A DNA stretch of 10,283 bases from Rickettsia typhi. GTDB lineage: Bacteria > Pseudomonadota > Alphaproteobacteria > Rickettsiales > UBA1997. Shown here piece after piece: positions 1 to 7,432 of this stretch (position 1 is the stretch's first letter; the number at the start of each line of letters is the position of its first letter). The position numbers were made by a program, and so were the translations under genes. A model generated the notes under the pieces. The model ran no database searches and was not told where the DNA came from. It saw only the letters and a list, made by a program, of their open reading frames with translations. Where the stretch lies: contig CAMDRL010000037.1 of NCBI GenBank assembly GCA_945906835.1, forward strand, positions 1 through 10,283. Reading direction: 5' to 3'.

Positions 1-5
1 TAATT

Positions 6-620
6 ATGACATTTATAGAAATTCTTTTTTATCTTTTCTCATTCGTCCTAATAGCTTCGGCTGTTACGGTTGTTAGTGCCAGAAATACAGTTCACGCGGT
101 GATGTTTTTAGTGTTGGCTTTTTTAAATGCAGCATCACTTTTTGTTATACTTGGTGCAGAATTTATGGCAATGTTGCTAATCGTTGTTTATGTAGGGGCG
201 ATTGCGGTTTTATTCTTGTTTGTGGTGATGATGCTTGATGTTGATAGTCAAAAAATCAAAGGCGAAATCAACAGACATCTTCCTTTATTAATTCTGATTT
301 CTTTAGTAATGTTTGCAGAATTTTTTATGATTATAAAATTTTCTGGCGCTAAATATTATGAGACTAAAATTCTTTTCCCAACCCCAAAAGAAGTTCACAA
401 TATTAATGCTATCGGCGATGTGCTTTATACAAACTTCATCTTACCTTTCCAAATTTCTGGTGCCATACTTTTTGTAGCAATGATTGGTGCTATTGCGCTA
501 ACTCTAAAAGAAGAAACTCGCTTTATTAGAAAACAAAAAATCAGCGATCAAGTTTTCAGAAATAAAGAAAACTCAATGGAAATCGTTAAAGTTAAATCAG
601 GAGTGGGAATCAATCTATGA
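6..620 (+). CDS. nuoJ: NADH-quinone oxidoreductase subunit J
   Basis: NuoJ is a membrane-arm subunit of respiratory complex I, which passes electrons from NADH to quinone and pumps protons across the inner membrane. The 204 residues form about five hydrophobic helices (roughly 4-24, 30-49, 53-77, 91-112 and 142-166). The family's best conserved stretch is present as [16 protein letters not shown] at 62-77, in the helix whose bulge couples quinone chemistry to pumping. A second typical stretch, around 138-166, leads into a basic cytoplasmic tail ending [10 protein letters not shown]. Length is normal for alphaproteobacterial NuoJ. The ATG follows a TAA at bases 1-3 that may be the stop of an upstream gene, possibly nuoI; only five bases precede the start, so no ribosome site can be judged. 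The stop overlaps the nuoK start. Identification is firm. Confidence 0.96.
   Translation: MTFIEILFYLFSFVLIASAVTVVSARNTVHAVMFLVLAFLNAASLFVILGAEFMAMLLIVVYVGAIAVLFLFVVMMLDVDSQKIKGEINRHLPLLILISLVMFAEFFMIIKFSGAKYYETKILFPTPKEVHNINAIGDVLYTNFILPFQISGAILFVAMIGAIALTLKEETRFIRKQKISDQVFRNKENSMEIVKVKSGVGINL
599..603 (+). promoter_or_regulatory. Ribosome binding site of nuoK (AGGAG)
   Basis: AGGAG lies 13 bases before the nuoK ATG, inside the end of nuoJ. The spacing is longer than usual, and GTGGGA at 603-608 could serve instead. It is the clearest Shine-Dalgarno-like sequence in the window; most other starts have none. Confidence 0.45.
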
Positions 621-937
621 ACAATCTAGATAATTTAAATCTCAATAATTTCGTTATTCTTTCGGCAATTTTATTTTCTATTGGCGTTAGTGGAATGTTT
701 TTGAATCGTAAAAATATTATTTCACTTTTAATGTCAATTGAGATTATGCTTTTGGCAGTGAATATTAATTTTGTGGCTTTTTCAGCTTTTTTGCATGATT
801 TAGTTGGGCAAATTTTTGCTATTTTTGTTTTAACTGTAGCAGGGGCAGAAGCCGCAATTGGATTGGCTATTCTGGTGATTTATTTCCAAAATCGTAATAC
901 TATTGAGATTAAGAGTATTTCATCGATGAAAGGTTAG
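617..937 (+). CDS. nuoK: NADH-quinone oxidoreductase subunit K
   Basis: NuoK is the small three-helix antiporter-like subunit of the complex I membrane arm, related to MnhC/MrpC. At 106 residues it has the normal family length. Helices lie near 11-29, 34-58 and 66-90. Both membrane glutamates essential for proton transfer are present: E42 in [10 protein letters not shown] and E78 in [10 protein letters not shown], equivalent to E36 and E72 of the E. coli protein. The ATG at 617 overlaps the nuoJ stop as ATGA, so translation of the two is probably coupled. In the usual nuo order nuoL comes next, but here the gene is followed after 31 bases by an unrelated exported protein. Identification is firm. 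Confidence 0.96.
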   Translation: MNNLDNLNLNNFVILSAILFSIGVSGMFLNRKNIISLLMSIEIMLLAVNINFVAFSAFLHDLVGQIFAIFVLTVAGAEAAIGLAILVIYFQNRNTIEIKSISSMKG

Positions 938-968
938 TTTAGTTTAACAATACTTAACCCCTTCAAAA

Positions 969-2420
969 ATGCGCCAAAAACTTACAATCAAAAATCAGCG
1001 CACAAAATGGTTGCTAAAGGCAGCTCTAAATATTTTCTTCATATTTTTTAGCACCACATCATACGCCACTCCAGAAAGCTATAATACAATTTTTATCAGG
1101 GAAAATTGCTCCATCGAAAATGATGTTGCGGACAAAATTTTAGCAGAAGTAAAAAAGAGAGATCCAGAAGCCATTAGCGGTTTAACTGATTGTTTGAAGT
1201 CAAATCGTAAATTAATTTTCCAAGTTGCTTTAATAGATCCAGCGCAATTTCAATATGCCGCAGATATTCTTAGGGAAGATGAAAATTTTATTTATCGCCT
1301 TATAAAAACCAGTCCAGAAATTCTAAAATATATTTCGCCGCAATTGCTTGTGGATGAGGAATTTATGAAATTATCTACCTATTTAAATCGCGAAGCTTTG
1401 CAATATGCCAATCCTAAGCTTTTAGATAACAAGTTGTTCATGAGCAAAATGATTGAGGTTGATTATAAAAATTATATTTTTGCCTCAAATCGCTTAAAAG
1501 AAATTCCAGAATTGGCAAAAATGGCTTTGACTGACAATGGCTTATATTTAGCGGACGCTCCAGAGAAGATCAAAGATAATAAAGAGTTGGTGAAAATTGC
1601 TATTGGTTCAAATATATCAGCTTTGCAATATGCTAGTGAGAGGTTAAAAGATGATAAAGAATTACAAAAATTAGCCACTAAAAAATCATCAATTATTTCA
1701 GAAGAAAAGTTGGAAGAGTTTTTGCAAAAAAATTATTTAGATGGTTCCAGTGAGAAAAACATTGGATCTGTAACGGCTAATCGCCTGAAGTTTTTTTCTA
1801 AAAATAAAATTGTAGATAGAAATTATATTACAAAATGGCAGAAATTATTTAAATATGATAATAATTCTTTGAGAGAGGAAATACATCTAATATCGGCTGA
1901 TAGCCATAATTATGCTGTTTCATGGAAGGAAGATTTTAAGAAATATCCTGATCTTATTAAAAAAATTGAGAAGTTTTTTCTAAGCCATCAAATTGATCAA
2001 AGTACTATTGATAGCCTTTCTACGACATATCTTTTTAAAGTAAAATCCAATCCTCTAACTTTGGTTTTTAATTTATATCTTTTGCGAGATAGTGGCGATG
2101 ATGAATTGGGGCCTGATTTTGCTAATGTCACTTCTTTTACCGCAATTATGCAAAAATCAAAAAATAAATGGAAAACAACTGTGGTTCAGGTAATTTTTGA
2201 TAGTGAGGTGAAGATGGATATTGCTTTTAAAGATGGTCATAAAAAGTTTGATTTATGGGATTTGTATTTAGTTGATAAAAAAGATAAAAACCCAAAAGTT
2301 ATTTTTAAAACCGAAGAAAGGTTTAGAGAATTTTTTGAAATATTTGAAGAACAAAATGGTGGAAAATATCATGCGGTTTATAAAATAAAGCTCTCTTCAG
2401 CTAAAGAAAATTTGGATTAA
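969..2420 (+). CDS. Exported protein with tandem DUF4116-like repeats
   Basis: A 483-residue protein of unknown function. The N-terminus is a classic signal peptide: basic residues up to K17, a hydrophobic core at 18-28, and an S-Y-A site predicting cleavage after A33, so the mature protein should be periplasmic or secreted. Residues 80-229 contain six tandem units of exactly 25 residues (80-104, 105-129, 130-154, 155-179, 180-204, 205-229) and a partial seventh. Each has the pattern charged-x-hydrophobic, a mid-unit hydrophobic cluster, L/I-x-YA, then a short helix ending L-x-D. This matches the DUF4116 helical repeat pattern. C47 and C75 could form a disulfide. Residues 240-483 are lysine-rich and mixed alpha/beta in appearance, and I recognise no domain. 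No ribosome site precedes the ATG, and it is the only methionine before the signal sequence. The DUF4116 assignment is from memory of the pattern. Confidence 0.8.
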   Translation: MRQKLTIKNQRTKWLLKAALNIFFIFFSTTSYATPESYNTIFIRENCSIENDVADKILAEVKKRDPEAISGLTDCLKSNRKLIFQVALIDPAQFQYAADILREDENFIYRLIKTSPEILKYISPQLLVDEEFMKLSTYLNREALQYANPKLLDNKLFMSKMIEVDYKNYIFASNRLKEIPELAKMALTDNGLYLADAPEKIKDNKELVKIAIGSNISALQYASERLKDDKELQKLATKKSSIISEEKLEEFLQKNYLDGSSEKNIGSVTANRLKFFSKNKIVDRNYITKWQKLFKYDNNSLREEIHLISADSHNYAVSWKEDFKKYPDLIKKIEKFFLSHQIDQSTIDSLSTTYLFKVKSNPLTLVFNLYLLRDSGDDELGPDFANVTSFTAIMQKSKNKWKTTVVQVIFDSEVKMDIAFKDGHKKFDLWDLYLVDKKDKNPKVIFKTEERFREFFEIFEEQNGGKYHAVYKIKLSSAKENLD

Positions 2421-2423
2421 AAA

Positions 2424-3716
2424 TTGTTAAATTTATCAAATAAATTCCAAGAACAAACTCTAAAATGGCAAAATCCTTTAAATTTTGCTAAAAAAATCTC
2501 TGACAATTATGGTTATGAAAGCTGGATTTTTCTATATTCGGCTTTAAGTGAAAAGGTTGATAATTCATTTTCTTATATTGTACTATTTCCTAAAGAAGAA
2601 ATTATTTCTGAGAATTTTTCTGAAATTGCAGCTGTTACAAAAGACCATAAAATGTGGTTTGGATACTTATCTTATGAGCTTGGACAGCAATTTGAAGACT
2701 TGCCAAAAACTCAAAAATCCTACATAAATTTACCAAAAATTTGGCTGATAAATTTTTCGGTTATTTTGCAATTTGATCATAAGAAAAAGAAATTAATGGC
2801 ATTTTTTGATGATCAAGAAAATCTTGAGAAAGCTTTAAAATATAGGCTTAAGAAGAAAATTCAGAAAGAAATTAAATCTAAAGAATTTCAATCAAATTTT
2901 TCTGATGAAACTTATTTGGAAGAAATTTCTGATATTAAAAAAATGATTTCTGAAGGTAATTTTTATCAAACTAATTTAACTAGAAAATTTTTTGGAAAAT
3001 TAAATATAGATAAAAAATCATCATCTTACTTCTCTTTATTTTCAAGGCTTTGCAAAATTAGTCCTGCTAATTATGCAGCATTTTTATCACTGAAAAAAAA
3101 TTATATTATTTCAGCAAGTCCAGAATTATTTTTAACAATTAATAATAAAGGAATTGTTAAATCGCGTCCAATAAAAGGTACGATGCCAAGATCTGATGAT
3201 GAAAAACAGGATCAGAAAAATAAATTAGAATTAAAAAATAGCACCAAAGAAAGGGCAGAAAACCTTATGATTGTTGATTTGGTTAGAAATGATTTATCAA
3301 GAGTTTGTGAGGCTGGAACTGTTGAGGTGAAAAAGCTTTTTGATGTTACTAGTTATAAAACCGTTCATCACATGTCTTCAGAGGTTAGTGGTAAAGTTGA
3401 AGATAATTTTGCTATGACCGATGTGATAAAAGCTTGTTTTCCTGCGGGGTCAATGACGGGGGCTCCAAAAATAAAAGCTATGGAAGTGGCGGCGCGTAAG
3501 GAGGGGTTGAATCGTGGAGTTTATAGTGGAGCGATTGGTTTTATTGGTAATGATTTGGTTAATTTGTCGGTGGTAATTCGTACCTTAATTTGTTGTGATG
3601 ATGATTTTGAATTTCAGGTTGGTGGGGCAATAACTTTTGATTCTGATGAGAAGAAAGAGTTGGAGGAAATTTTTAATAAGGCGAGGGGAATTATGAAGTT
3701 GTTGGATGTGTTCTAG
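2424..3716 (+). CDS. pabB: Aminodeoxychorismate synthase component I (PabB)
   Basis: PabB aminates chorismate to 4-amino-4-deoxychorismate, with ammonia supplied by the glutaminase PabA, on the way to p-aminobenzoate and folate. This is a cytoplasmic enzyme. The 430 residues carry the chorismate-binding fold at about 165-430. PIKGT at 249-253 has the lysine nucleophile K251 that marks PabB; anthranilate synthase TrpE has alanine there (PIAGT). Other conserved motifs are AENLMIVDLVRNDLSRV at 278-294 and FPAGSMTGAPK at 339-349. The N-terminal half is the usual degenerate beta domain. The start is TTG at 2424: no in-frame ATG exists before codon 73, beyond conserved sequence, and an in-frame stop lies at 2418. 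GGA at 2414-2416 is a weak ribosome site. pabA and pabC are not in the window. Function is well supported; the start less so. Confidence 0.92.
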   Translation: MLNLSNKFQEQTLKWQNPLNFAKKISDNYGYESWIFLYSALSEKVDNSFSYIVLFPKEEIISENFSEIAAVTKDHKMWFGYLSYELGQQFEDLPKTQKSYINLPKIWLINFSVILQFDHKKKKLMAFFDDQENLEKALKYRLKKKIQKEIKSKEFQSNFSDETYLEEISDIKKMISEGNFYQTNLTRKFFGKLNIDKKSSSYFSLFSRLCKISPANYAAFLSLKKNYIISASPELFLTINNKGIVKSRPIKGTMPRSDDEKQDQKNKLELKNSTKERAENLMIVDLVRNDLSRVCEAGTVEVKKLFDVTSYKTVHHMSSEVSGKVEDNFAMTDVIKACFPAGSMTGAPKIKAMEVAARKEGLNRGVYSGAIGFIGNDLVNLSVVIRTLICCDDDFEFQVGGAITFDSDEKKELEEIFNKARGIMKLLDVF

Positions 3717-3898
3717 AGCTTTTCATACTTGGCAAAGCGAAGGATTTCTTCCATTCTCATGAGATGTTTCTCTACTTTCAACAGGGCAGCTTTTTTATAC
3801 TTACCAAAATTTTTTACCGCAAAGATGCAGACCAAAAAAATATATAAAAAAATAAAAAAAGACTTGCTATCAGCACCAATATTGAGTCCAAAAAATAC
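3713..3898 (-). pseudogene. Possible remnant of a small membrane protein gene
   Basis: On the minus strand 61 stop-free codons run from a stop at 3899-3901 to a TAG at 3713-3715 that overlaps the pabB stop tail to tail. The translation has a hydrophobic segment (SFFIFLYIFFLVCIFAV), then a basic amphipathic tail that includes KKAALLKVEKHLMRMEEIL and ends FAKYEKL. There is no ATG or GTG before the hydrophobic part. The hydrophobic residues come partly from two seven-base homopolymer runs, so they could be an AT-rich artefact. The C-terminal 30 residues look more like real protein. Upstream minus-strand sequence ends CLRIILG in another frame and would join if the six-T run had lost two bases. 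Product unknown; a decayed gene or chance. Confidence 0.27.
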
Positions 3899-4043
3899 CT
3901 AAAATTATTCGTAGACAATTAAAATTTACAAAACTAAAACTCCCATAGAAAAACTATATGTAGTAGATGAGAAACTGAATTTTCCACTAAATCTAGTAAA
4001 AATCGATTTTACCAAAATTATAAAAAGTCAAGAAAGTTTTTAA
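3863..4043 (+). pseudogene. Probable C-terminal gene remnant with a frameshift
   Basis: Two + strand stretches read like one protein broken by a one-base shift. The first, 3863-3919, gives LAISTNIESKKYLKLFVDN before a TAA at 3920-3922. The second, from about 3918 to the TAA at 4041-4043, continues IKIYKTKTPIEKLYVVDEK, then LNFPLNLVKIDFTKIIKSQ and ESF. Removing one base near 3917-3922 fuses them into about 60 residues with balanced composition, unlike random AT-rich sequence. The upstream part is lost in poly-A sequence with stops. The stop lies five bases before nrdA. I do not recognise the family. It competes with the minus-strand candidate over 3863-3898. Confidence 0.35.
3999..4010. promoter_or_regulatory. 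12-base palindrome upstream of nrdA
   Basis: AAAATCGATTTT is a perfect palindrome centred 44 bases before the nrdA start. Its placement would suit an operator for a dimeric regulator. It does not resemble the NrdR box as I know it, and short palindromes are common in AT-rich DNA. Confidence 0.18.
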
Positions 4044-4048
4044 ACAAA

Positions 4049-5941
4049 ATGAAAAAAAAATCAGAAATAAATAACTCAGAATCATCAAAAAAAATGGCTG
4101 ATAAAAAAGCTCCAAATAAAAAAATTTCAATCACGGTTGATAATAAGAAAGATGAGAGATTAAGTGTTTTTGGAAAGGCGGTTTTAAAAGATCGTTATCT
4201 GTTACCTGACGAGTCTTACCAAGATTTATTTGCGAGAGTTGCTTGTTTTTATGCTGATGATCAGGCTCACGCTACTCGCCTTTATGGTTATATTTCCAAT
4301 TTATGGTTTATGCCGGCAACTCCAATTTTAAGCAATGGCGGTACAGATCGCGGTTTGCCAATTTCTTGTTTTTTGAATGAATCTTCTGATTCTTTGGAAG
4401 GTATTGTTAATTTATGGAATGAGAATGTCTGGTTGGCATCAAAAGGTGGCGGAATTGGTAGTTATTGGGGCAATGTGCGCCCAATTGGTGAAGCGGTGCG
4501 CGGTAATGGCAAAACATCTGGTATTGTGCCATTTATTAAAGTTATGGATTCACAAACTTTAGCAATTTCTCAAGGCAGTTTAAGACGGGGTTCAGCAGCG
4601 GTTTATTTACAAATTGATCATCCTGAAATTGAAGAATTTATTGATATTAGAAGACCAGTTGGAGGAGACCCAAATCGTCGCTCTCTAAATTTGCATCACG
4701 GCATTTCGGTTACTGACGAATTTATGAAAGCTGTAGAAAGAGATGGAGATTTTGAACTCAAAAGCCCTTATACTGGAAAAGTTATTGAAAAAGTTAAAGC
4801 CAGAGCTTTATGGATTAAGCTTTTGACCACCAGAATTGAAACTGGTGAGCCTTACATTTTATTCATTGATGCGGTAAATAAAGCAATTCCTGAACATCAC
4901 AAAAAATTAGGTTTGAAGGTTAAGACTTCTAATTTATGCAGTGAAATTACTTTGCCAACAGGAATTGATCATCTTGGTAATGATCGAACAGCGGTTTGTT
5001 GCTTATCTTCGCTGAATTTAGAATATTATGATGAATGGAAAGATAATCCTGAAATTATTGAAGATGTGATGAGATTTTTGGATAATGTATTGCAAGATTT
5101 TATTGATAAAGCCCCTGAATCAATGAAAAAAGCTGCTTATTCAGCAATGCGCGAAAGAAGCGTTGGACTTGGTGTGATGGGTTTTCATTCTTTTTTACAG
5201 ATTAAGAATGTACCAATGGAATCAGCTATGAGTAAAGTTTGGAATAAAAAAATATTCCAAAAAATTAAACAAGAAGTTGATCAGGCTTCTGTGAAATTAG
5301 CTAAGGAAAGAGGCGCTTGCCCTGACGCTGCTGAAGTTGGAGTTATGGAAAGGTTCTCTTGTAAATTGGCAATTGCACCAACTGCTTCAATTTCAATTAT
5401 TGCTAATAATTCTTCACCTGGAATTGAGCCATTTGCTGCTAATTCTTTCACTCAAAAAACTCTTACGGGTTCTTTTAATGTTAGAAATAAAAACTTAGTT
5501 AAATTATTGGAATCAAAAGGTAGAAATACTGAAGATATTTGGTCTTCAATTACCATAAATGAAGGTTCAGTGCAGCATTTAGATTTTTTCGATGAGCATG
5601 AAAAATTAGTTTTCAAAACTGCTCAAGAAATTGATCAAAGATGGATGATTGATCTTTCAGCAGAACGGCAAGAATATATTTGCCAAGCTCAAAGCTTAAA
5701 TTTATTCATGCCGGGAGATGTTTCTAAAAAAGAACTTCACGAAGCTCATTTTAGAGCGTGGCAGAAAGGTTTGAAGAGTTTGTATTATTGTCGCTCAACT
5801 TCAATTCAAAGAGCGGATAAGGTTTCTAATAAAGTTACTAATGACGCGATGTTTAAGGTTGATTTGAAAGCTGTTGAAGGTGATAAGGGTAAAGATATTG
5901 TTCCAGAAAATAAGTATGATGAGTGTTTGGCTTGTCAGTAA
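4049..5941 (+). CDS. nrdA: Ribonucleoside-diphosphate reductase large (alpha) subunit, class I
   Basis: This subunit reduces ribonucleotides to deoxyribonucleotides using a radical delivered by the small subunit NrdB. Catalytic residues are all visible in the 630-residue protein: N295, C297 (thiyl radical) and E299 in NLCSE; the redox cysteine pair C107 (PISC) and C317 (TAVCC); radical-transfer tyrosines Y579 and Y580 (LYYCR); and a C-terminal CLAC (C626, C629) for re-reduction. The barrel begins soon after residue 35, so there is no N-terminal ATP-cone and overall ATP/dATP activity control through that domain is absent. The first 30 residues are a Lys/Ser/Asn-rich extension. A later ATG at codon 16 (4094) is an alternative start. 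The upstream GAAAG is a poor ribosome site. nrdB is not adjacent. Enzyme assignment is firm; subclass is uncertain. Confidence 0.95.
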   Translation: MKKKSEINNSESSKKMADKKAPNKKISITVDNKKDERLSVFGKAVLKDRYLLPDESYQDLFARVACFYADDQAHATRLYGYISNLWFMPATPILSNGGTDRGLPISCFLNESSDSLEGIVNLWNENVWLASKGGGIGSYWGNVRPIGEAVRGNGKTSGIVPFIKVMDSQTLAISQGSLRRGSAAVYLQIDHPEIEEFIDIRRPVGGDPNRRSLNLHHGISVTDEFMKAVERDGDFELKSPYTGKVIEKVKARALWIKLLTTRIETGEPYILFIDAVNKAIPEHHKKLGLKVKTSNLCSEITLPTGIDHLGNDRTAVCCLSSLNLEYYDEWKDNPEIIEDVMRFLDNVLQDFIDKAPESMKKAAYSAMRERSVGLGVMGFHSFLQIKNVPMESAMSKVWNKKIFQKIKQEVDQASVKLAKERGACPDAAEVGVMERFSCKLAIAPTASISIIANNSSPGIEPFAANSFTQKTLTGSFNVRNKNLVKLLESKGRNTEDIWSSITINEGSVQHLDFFDEHEKLVFKTAQEIDQRWMIDLSAERQEYICQAQSLNLFMPGDVSKKELHEAHFRAWQKGLKSLYYCRSTSIQRADKVSNKVTNDAMFKVDLKAVEGDKGKDIVPENKYDECLACQ

Positions 5942-5972
5942 ACTGCGTATATTGAATGCGTGATGACTATCT

Positions 5973-6015
5973 CCCTTGACCCCTGCTTATTAAGGAGGAG
6001 TTGGGGGTTGTTTTT
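5973..6015 (+). terminator. Imperfect hairpin followed by T-run after nrdA
   Basis: Sequence either side of TTATTAA pairs outward: 5986-5989 with 5991-5994, 5982-5984 with 5996-5998, 5973-5980 with 6000-6007, with two mismatches and three G-T pairs. The arm ends in GGGGG, then TTGTTTTT at 6008-6015. Stem plus T-run fits a Rho-independent terminator for nrdA, 32 bases past its stop. The long, G/C-rich, near-symmetrical arms also resemble dispersed intergenic palindromes, so a repeat-family member is an alternative. Confidence 0.5.
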
Positions 6016-6069
6016 ACAAGATCTTACCTAAAATTAATCATAAATTAAAATCACTTTTCACCATCCTAA

Positions 6070-6969
6070 ATGTCATGGGTCCTCTACACAATTGCTGCTA
6101 CAATATTACAATCTTTCAGAAATCTTGAACAAAAACATCTTAATAAAAAATTAGATGCTTTTACCGTTTCTTGGTCAAGATTCATTTTGCCTCTGCCATT
6201 TGCTTTAGTTGTTGTTTATTTCACCTTTTTTGCGGTTAGTAAATCATTCATCATTTACTGCCTTATTACAGCGTGTTTTCAGATTGCAGGAAATGTTTTT
6301 TTACTAAAAACATTTCAATCAAAAAACTTTAGCATTGGCATTACCTTCTTTAAAACAGAGGTTTTACAAACCATGATTATTGGTTTTTTATTCTTTCATC
6401 AGAACATATCGTATATGGGGGTAATCTCAATTATGATTGTAACGGCTGGTGTAATTACAATGTCTGGATTGGTGTTTAATAGTGGAATTACAGGATTTGT
6501 TCAATCATTACGCAATAAAGCGGCTTTATATGGGCTTTTATCAGGATTATCTTTTTCAATATCAGCATTTAATTTAAAATTCGCTTCAAGCGAATTAATT
6601 CCTTTGGGATATCAAGGTTTGAAGTCGGGAATGTTGGTGTTGATGTGGGTAATTTCTTTTCAAAATATTTTATTTTTAGTAACAAAATCTTATCAAAAAC
6701 GCTTAATAAAAGATCTCAACAGCTTATTTTCATTAGAGAATAAAGTGGCATTTTTTAAAACTACAATTTTGAGTTTTTCAGGTTCTGTGTGTTGGTTTGC
6801 GGCTTTTAGTTTAGGGGAGGTTGTTTATGTGAAGGTGGTTGGTCAAATGGAGCTTATTATTGCTATTGCGATTTCACATTTTATTCTAAAAGAGAAACAC
6901 AAAACCAATGAAGCTGTTGGAATTTTTCTAACTGCTTTGGGAATATTGATGTTAATTCTTTATCATTAA
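6070..6969 (+). CDS. EamA/DMT-family membrane transporter
   Basis: A 299-residue integral inner-membrane protein of the drug/metabolite transporter superfamily. It shows two repeated halves of about five hydrophobic helices each: the first from residue 1 to about 135, the second from about 150 to 299, with a hydrophilic linker near 140-150 and a basic loop near 208-225. The end, with a helix containing VKVVGQMELIIAIAISHF, a short KEKHKTNE loop and a closing hydrophobic helix, is typical of EamA domains. Family members export or import amino acids, metabolites, nucleotides or S-adenosylmethionine; substrate cannot be read from sequence. The ATG at 6070 begins the first helix directly and has no clear ribosome site. 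The osmC-like gene follows after 16 bases, so the two are probably co-transcribed. Confidence 0.85.
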   Translation: MSWVLYTIAATILQSFRNLEQKHLNKKLDAFTVSWSRFILPLPFALVVVYFTFFAVSKSFIIYCLITACFQIAGNVFLLKTFQSKNFSIGITFFKTEVLQTMIIGFLFFHQNISYMGVISIMIVTAGVITMSGLVFNSGITGFVQSLRNKAALYGLLSGLSFSISAFNLKFASSELIPLGYQGLKSGMLVLMWVISFQNILFLVTKSYQKRLIKDLNSLFSLENKVAFFKTTILSFSGSVCWFAAFSLGEVVYVKVVGQMELIIAIAISHFILKEKHKTNEAVGIFLTALGILMLILYH

Positions 6970-6985
6970 TTTTATTAAAATTCAT

Positions 6986-7405
6986 ATGTCAGTAACAATC
7001 AAAACTAAATATTTGGGCGAATTAAGAACTGAATCTGTTCACTTAAAATCAAATAATTCTTTAATTACCGATGCGCCACTGGACAATAATGGAAAAGGTC
7101 AGGCATTCTCACCAACTGATTTATTAGCAACGGCTTTAGCAACTTGTATGATTACGGTGATGGGAATTAATGCCAACAAACATGGCTTAAATATTGATGG
7201 TATTAACTGTTCTGTTACAAAAATTATGGCAATAAATCCCAGAAGAGTTTCTGAAATAATGATTGAATTCAATTTTCCAAAAAATAATTTTGATGAGAAG
7301 CAAAAAGAGATTTTGAGAGAAGCTGCTCAAAATTGTCCAGTGGCTTTTAGTTTGCATCCTGATTTGGTGCAGACTGTTAGTTTTAATTTAGGTCTTGACT
7401 ATTAA
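6986..7405 (+). CDS. OsmC/Ohr-family thiol peroxidase-like protein
   Basis: A 139-residue cytoplasmic protein with the OsmC fold. The two family cysteines are present: C54 in SPTDLLATALATCM, at the start of the central helix, and C117 in QNCPVAFSLHP. In characterised OsmC and Ohr proteins this pair reduces organic hydroperoxides, but several members of the fold have other or unknown roles. Length is normal for a single OsmC domain. The central helix motif and NCPV context look closer to the general OsmC/YhfA-like branch than to Ohr proper. It follows the transporter by 16 bases with no visible ribosome site. A hairpin overlaps its stop codon. Family assignment is firm; the exact substrate is unknown. 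Confidence 0.88.
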   Translation: MSVTIKTKYLGELRTESVHLKSNNSLITDAPLDNNGKGQAFSPTDLLATALATCMITVMGINANKHGLNIDGINCSVTKIMAINPRRVSEIMIEFNFPKNNFDEKQKEILREAAQNCPVAFSLHPDLVQTVSFNLGLDY

Positions 7406-7414
7406 GCAAGACTT
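7390..7414 (+). terminator. Hairpin overlapping the osmC-like stop codon
   Basis: AGGTCTTG (7390-7397) pairs with CAAGACTT (7407-7414) over eight bases with one G-T pair and a nine-base loop that contains the TAA stop. No T-run follows on the + strand, so intrinsic termination is doubtful. It may slow 3' exonucleases or be chance. Confidence 0.3.
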
Positions 7415-7432
7415 AAATACCCTAAAAGCAAT

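Larger units (their letters stand above)
3717..4048. other. 332-base spacer between pabB and nrdA without an intact gene
   Basis: No complete coding region, tRNA or recognisable RNA is visible. The spacer holds two overlapping candidate gene remnants on opposite strands (listed separately), a low-complexity stretch at about 3834-3860 with three runs of seven A, and a 12-base palindrome at 3999-4010. Any nrdA promoter must lie here, but I could not pick out a convincing -35/-10 pair or an NrdR-type box. Confidence 0.7.

Noticed and set aside
932..959. GGTTAG/TTAACC inverted repeat around the nuoK stop as a terminator
   Set aside because: Only about six pairs including a wobble, a 16-base loop and no T-run; too weak in AT-rich DNA.
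1472..1678. 68-codon open frame on the minus strand
   Set aside because: It lies wholly within the DUF4116-like repeats, whose + strand periodicity is clear; no independent coding signature.
3823..3900. ATG-initiated 25-codon + strand ORF at 3823
   Set aside because: Mostly lysine codons from poly-A runs; no ribosome site and a better remnant reading exists in another frame.
3717..4048. NrdR box or tRNA in the pabB-nrdA spacer
   Set aside because: No pair of NrdR-like 16-base boxes and no cloverleaf could be found by eye.
4377..4562. 61-codon open frame on the + strand
   Set aside because: Overlaps conserved nrdA sequence in another frame; translation is cysteine- and tryptophan-laden and unlike a real protein.
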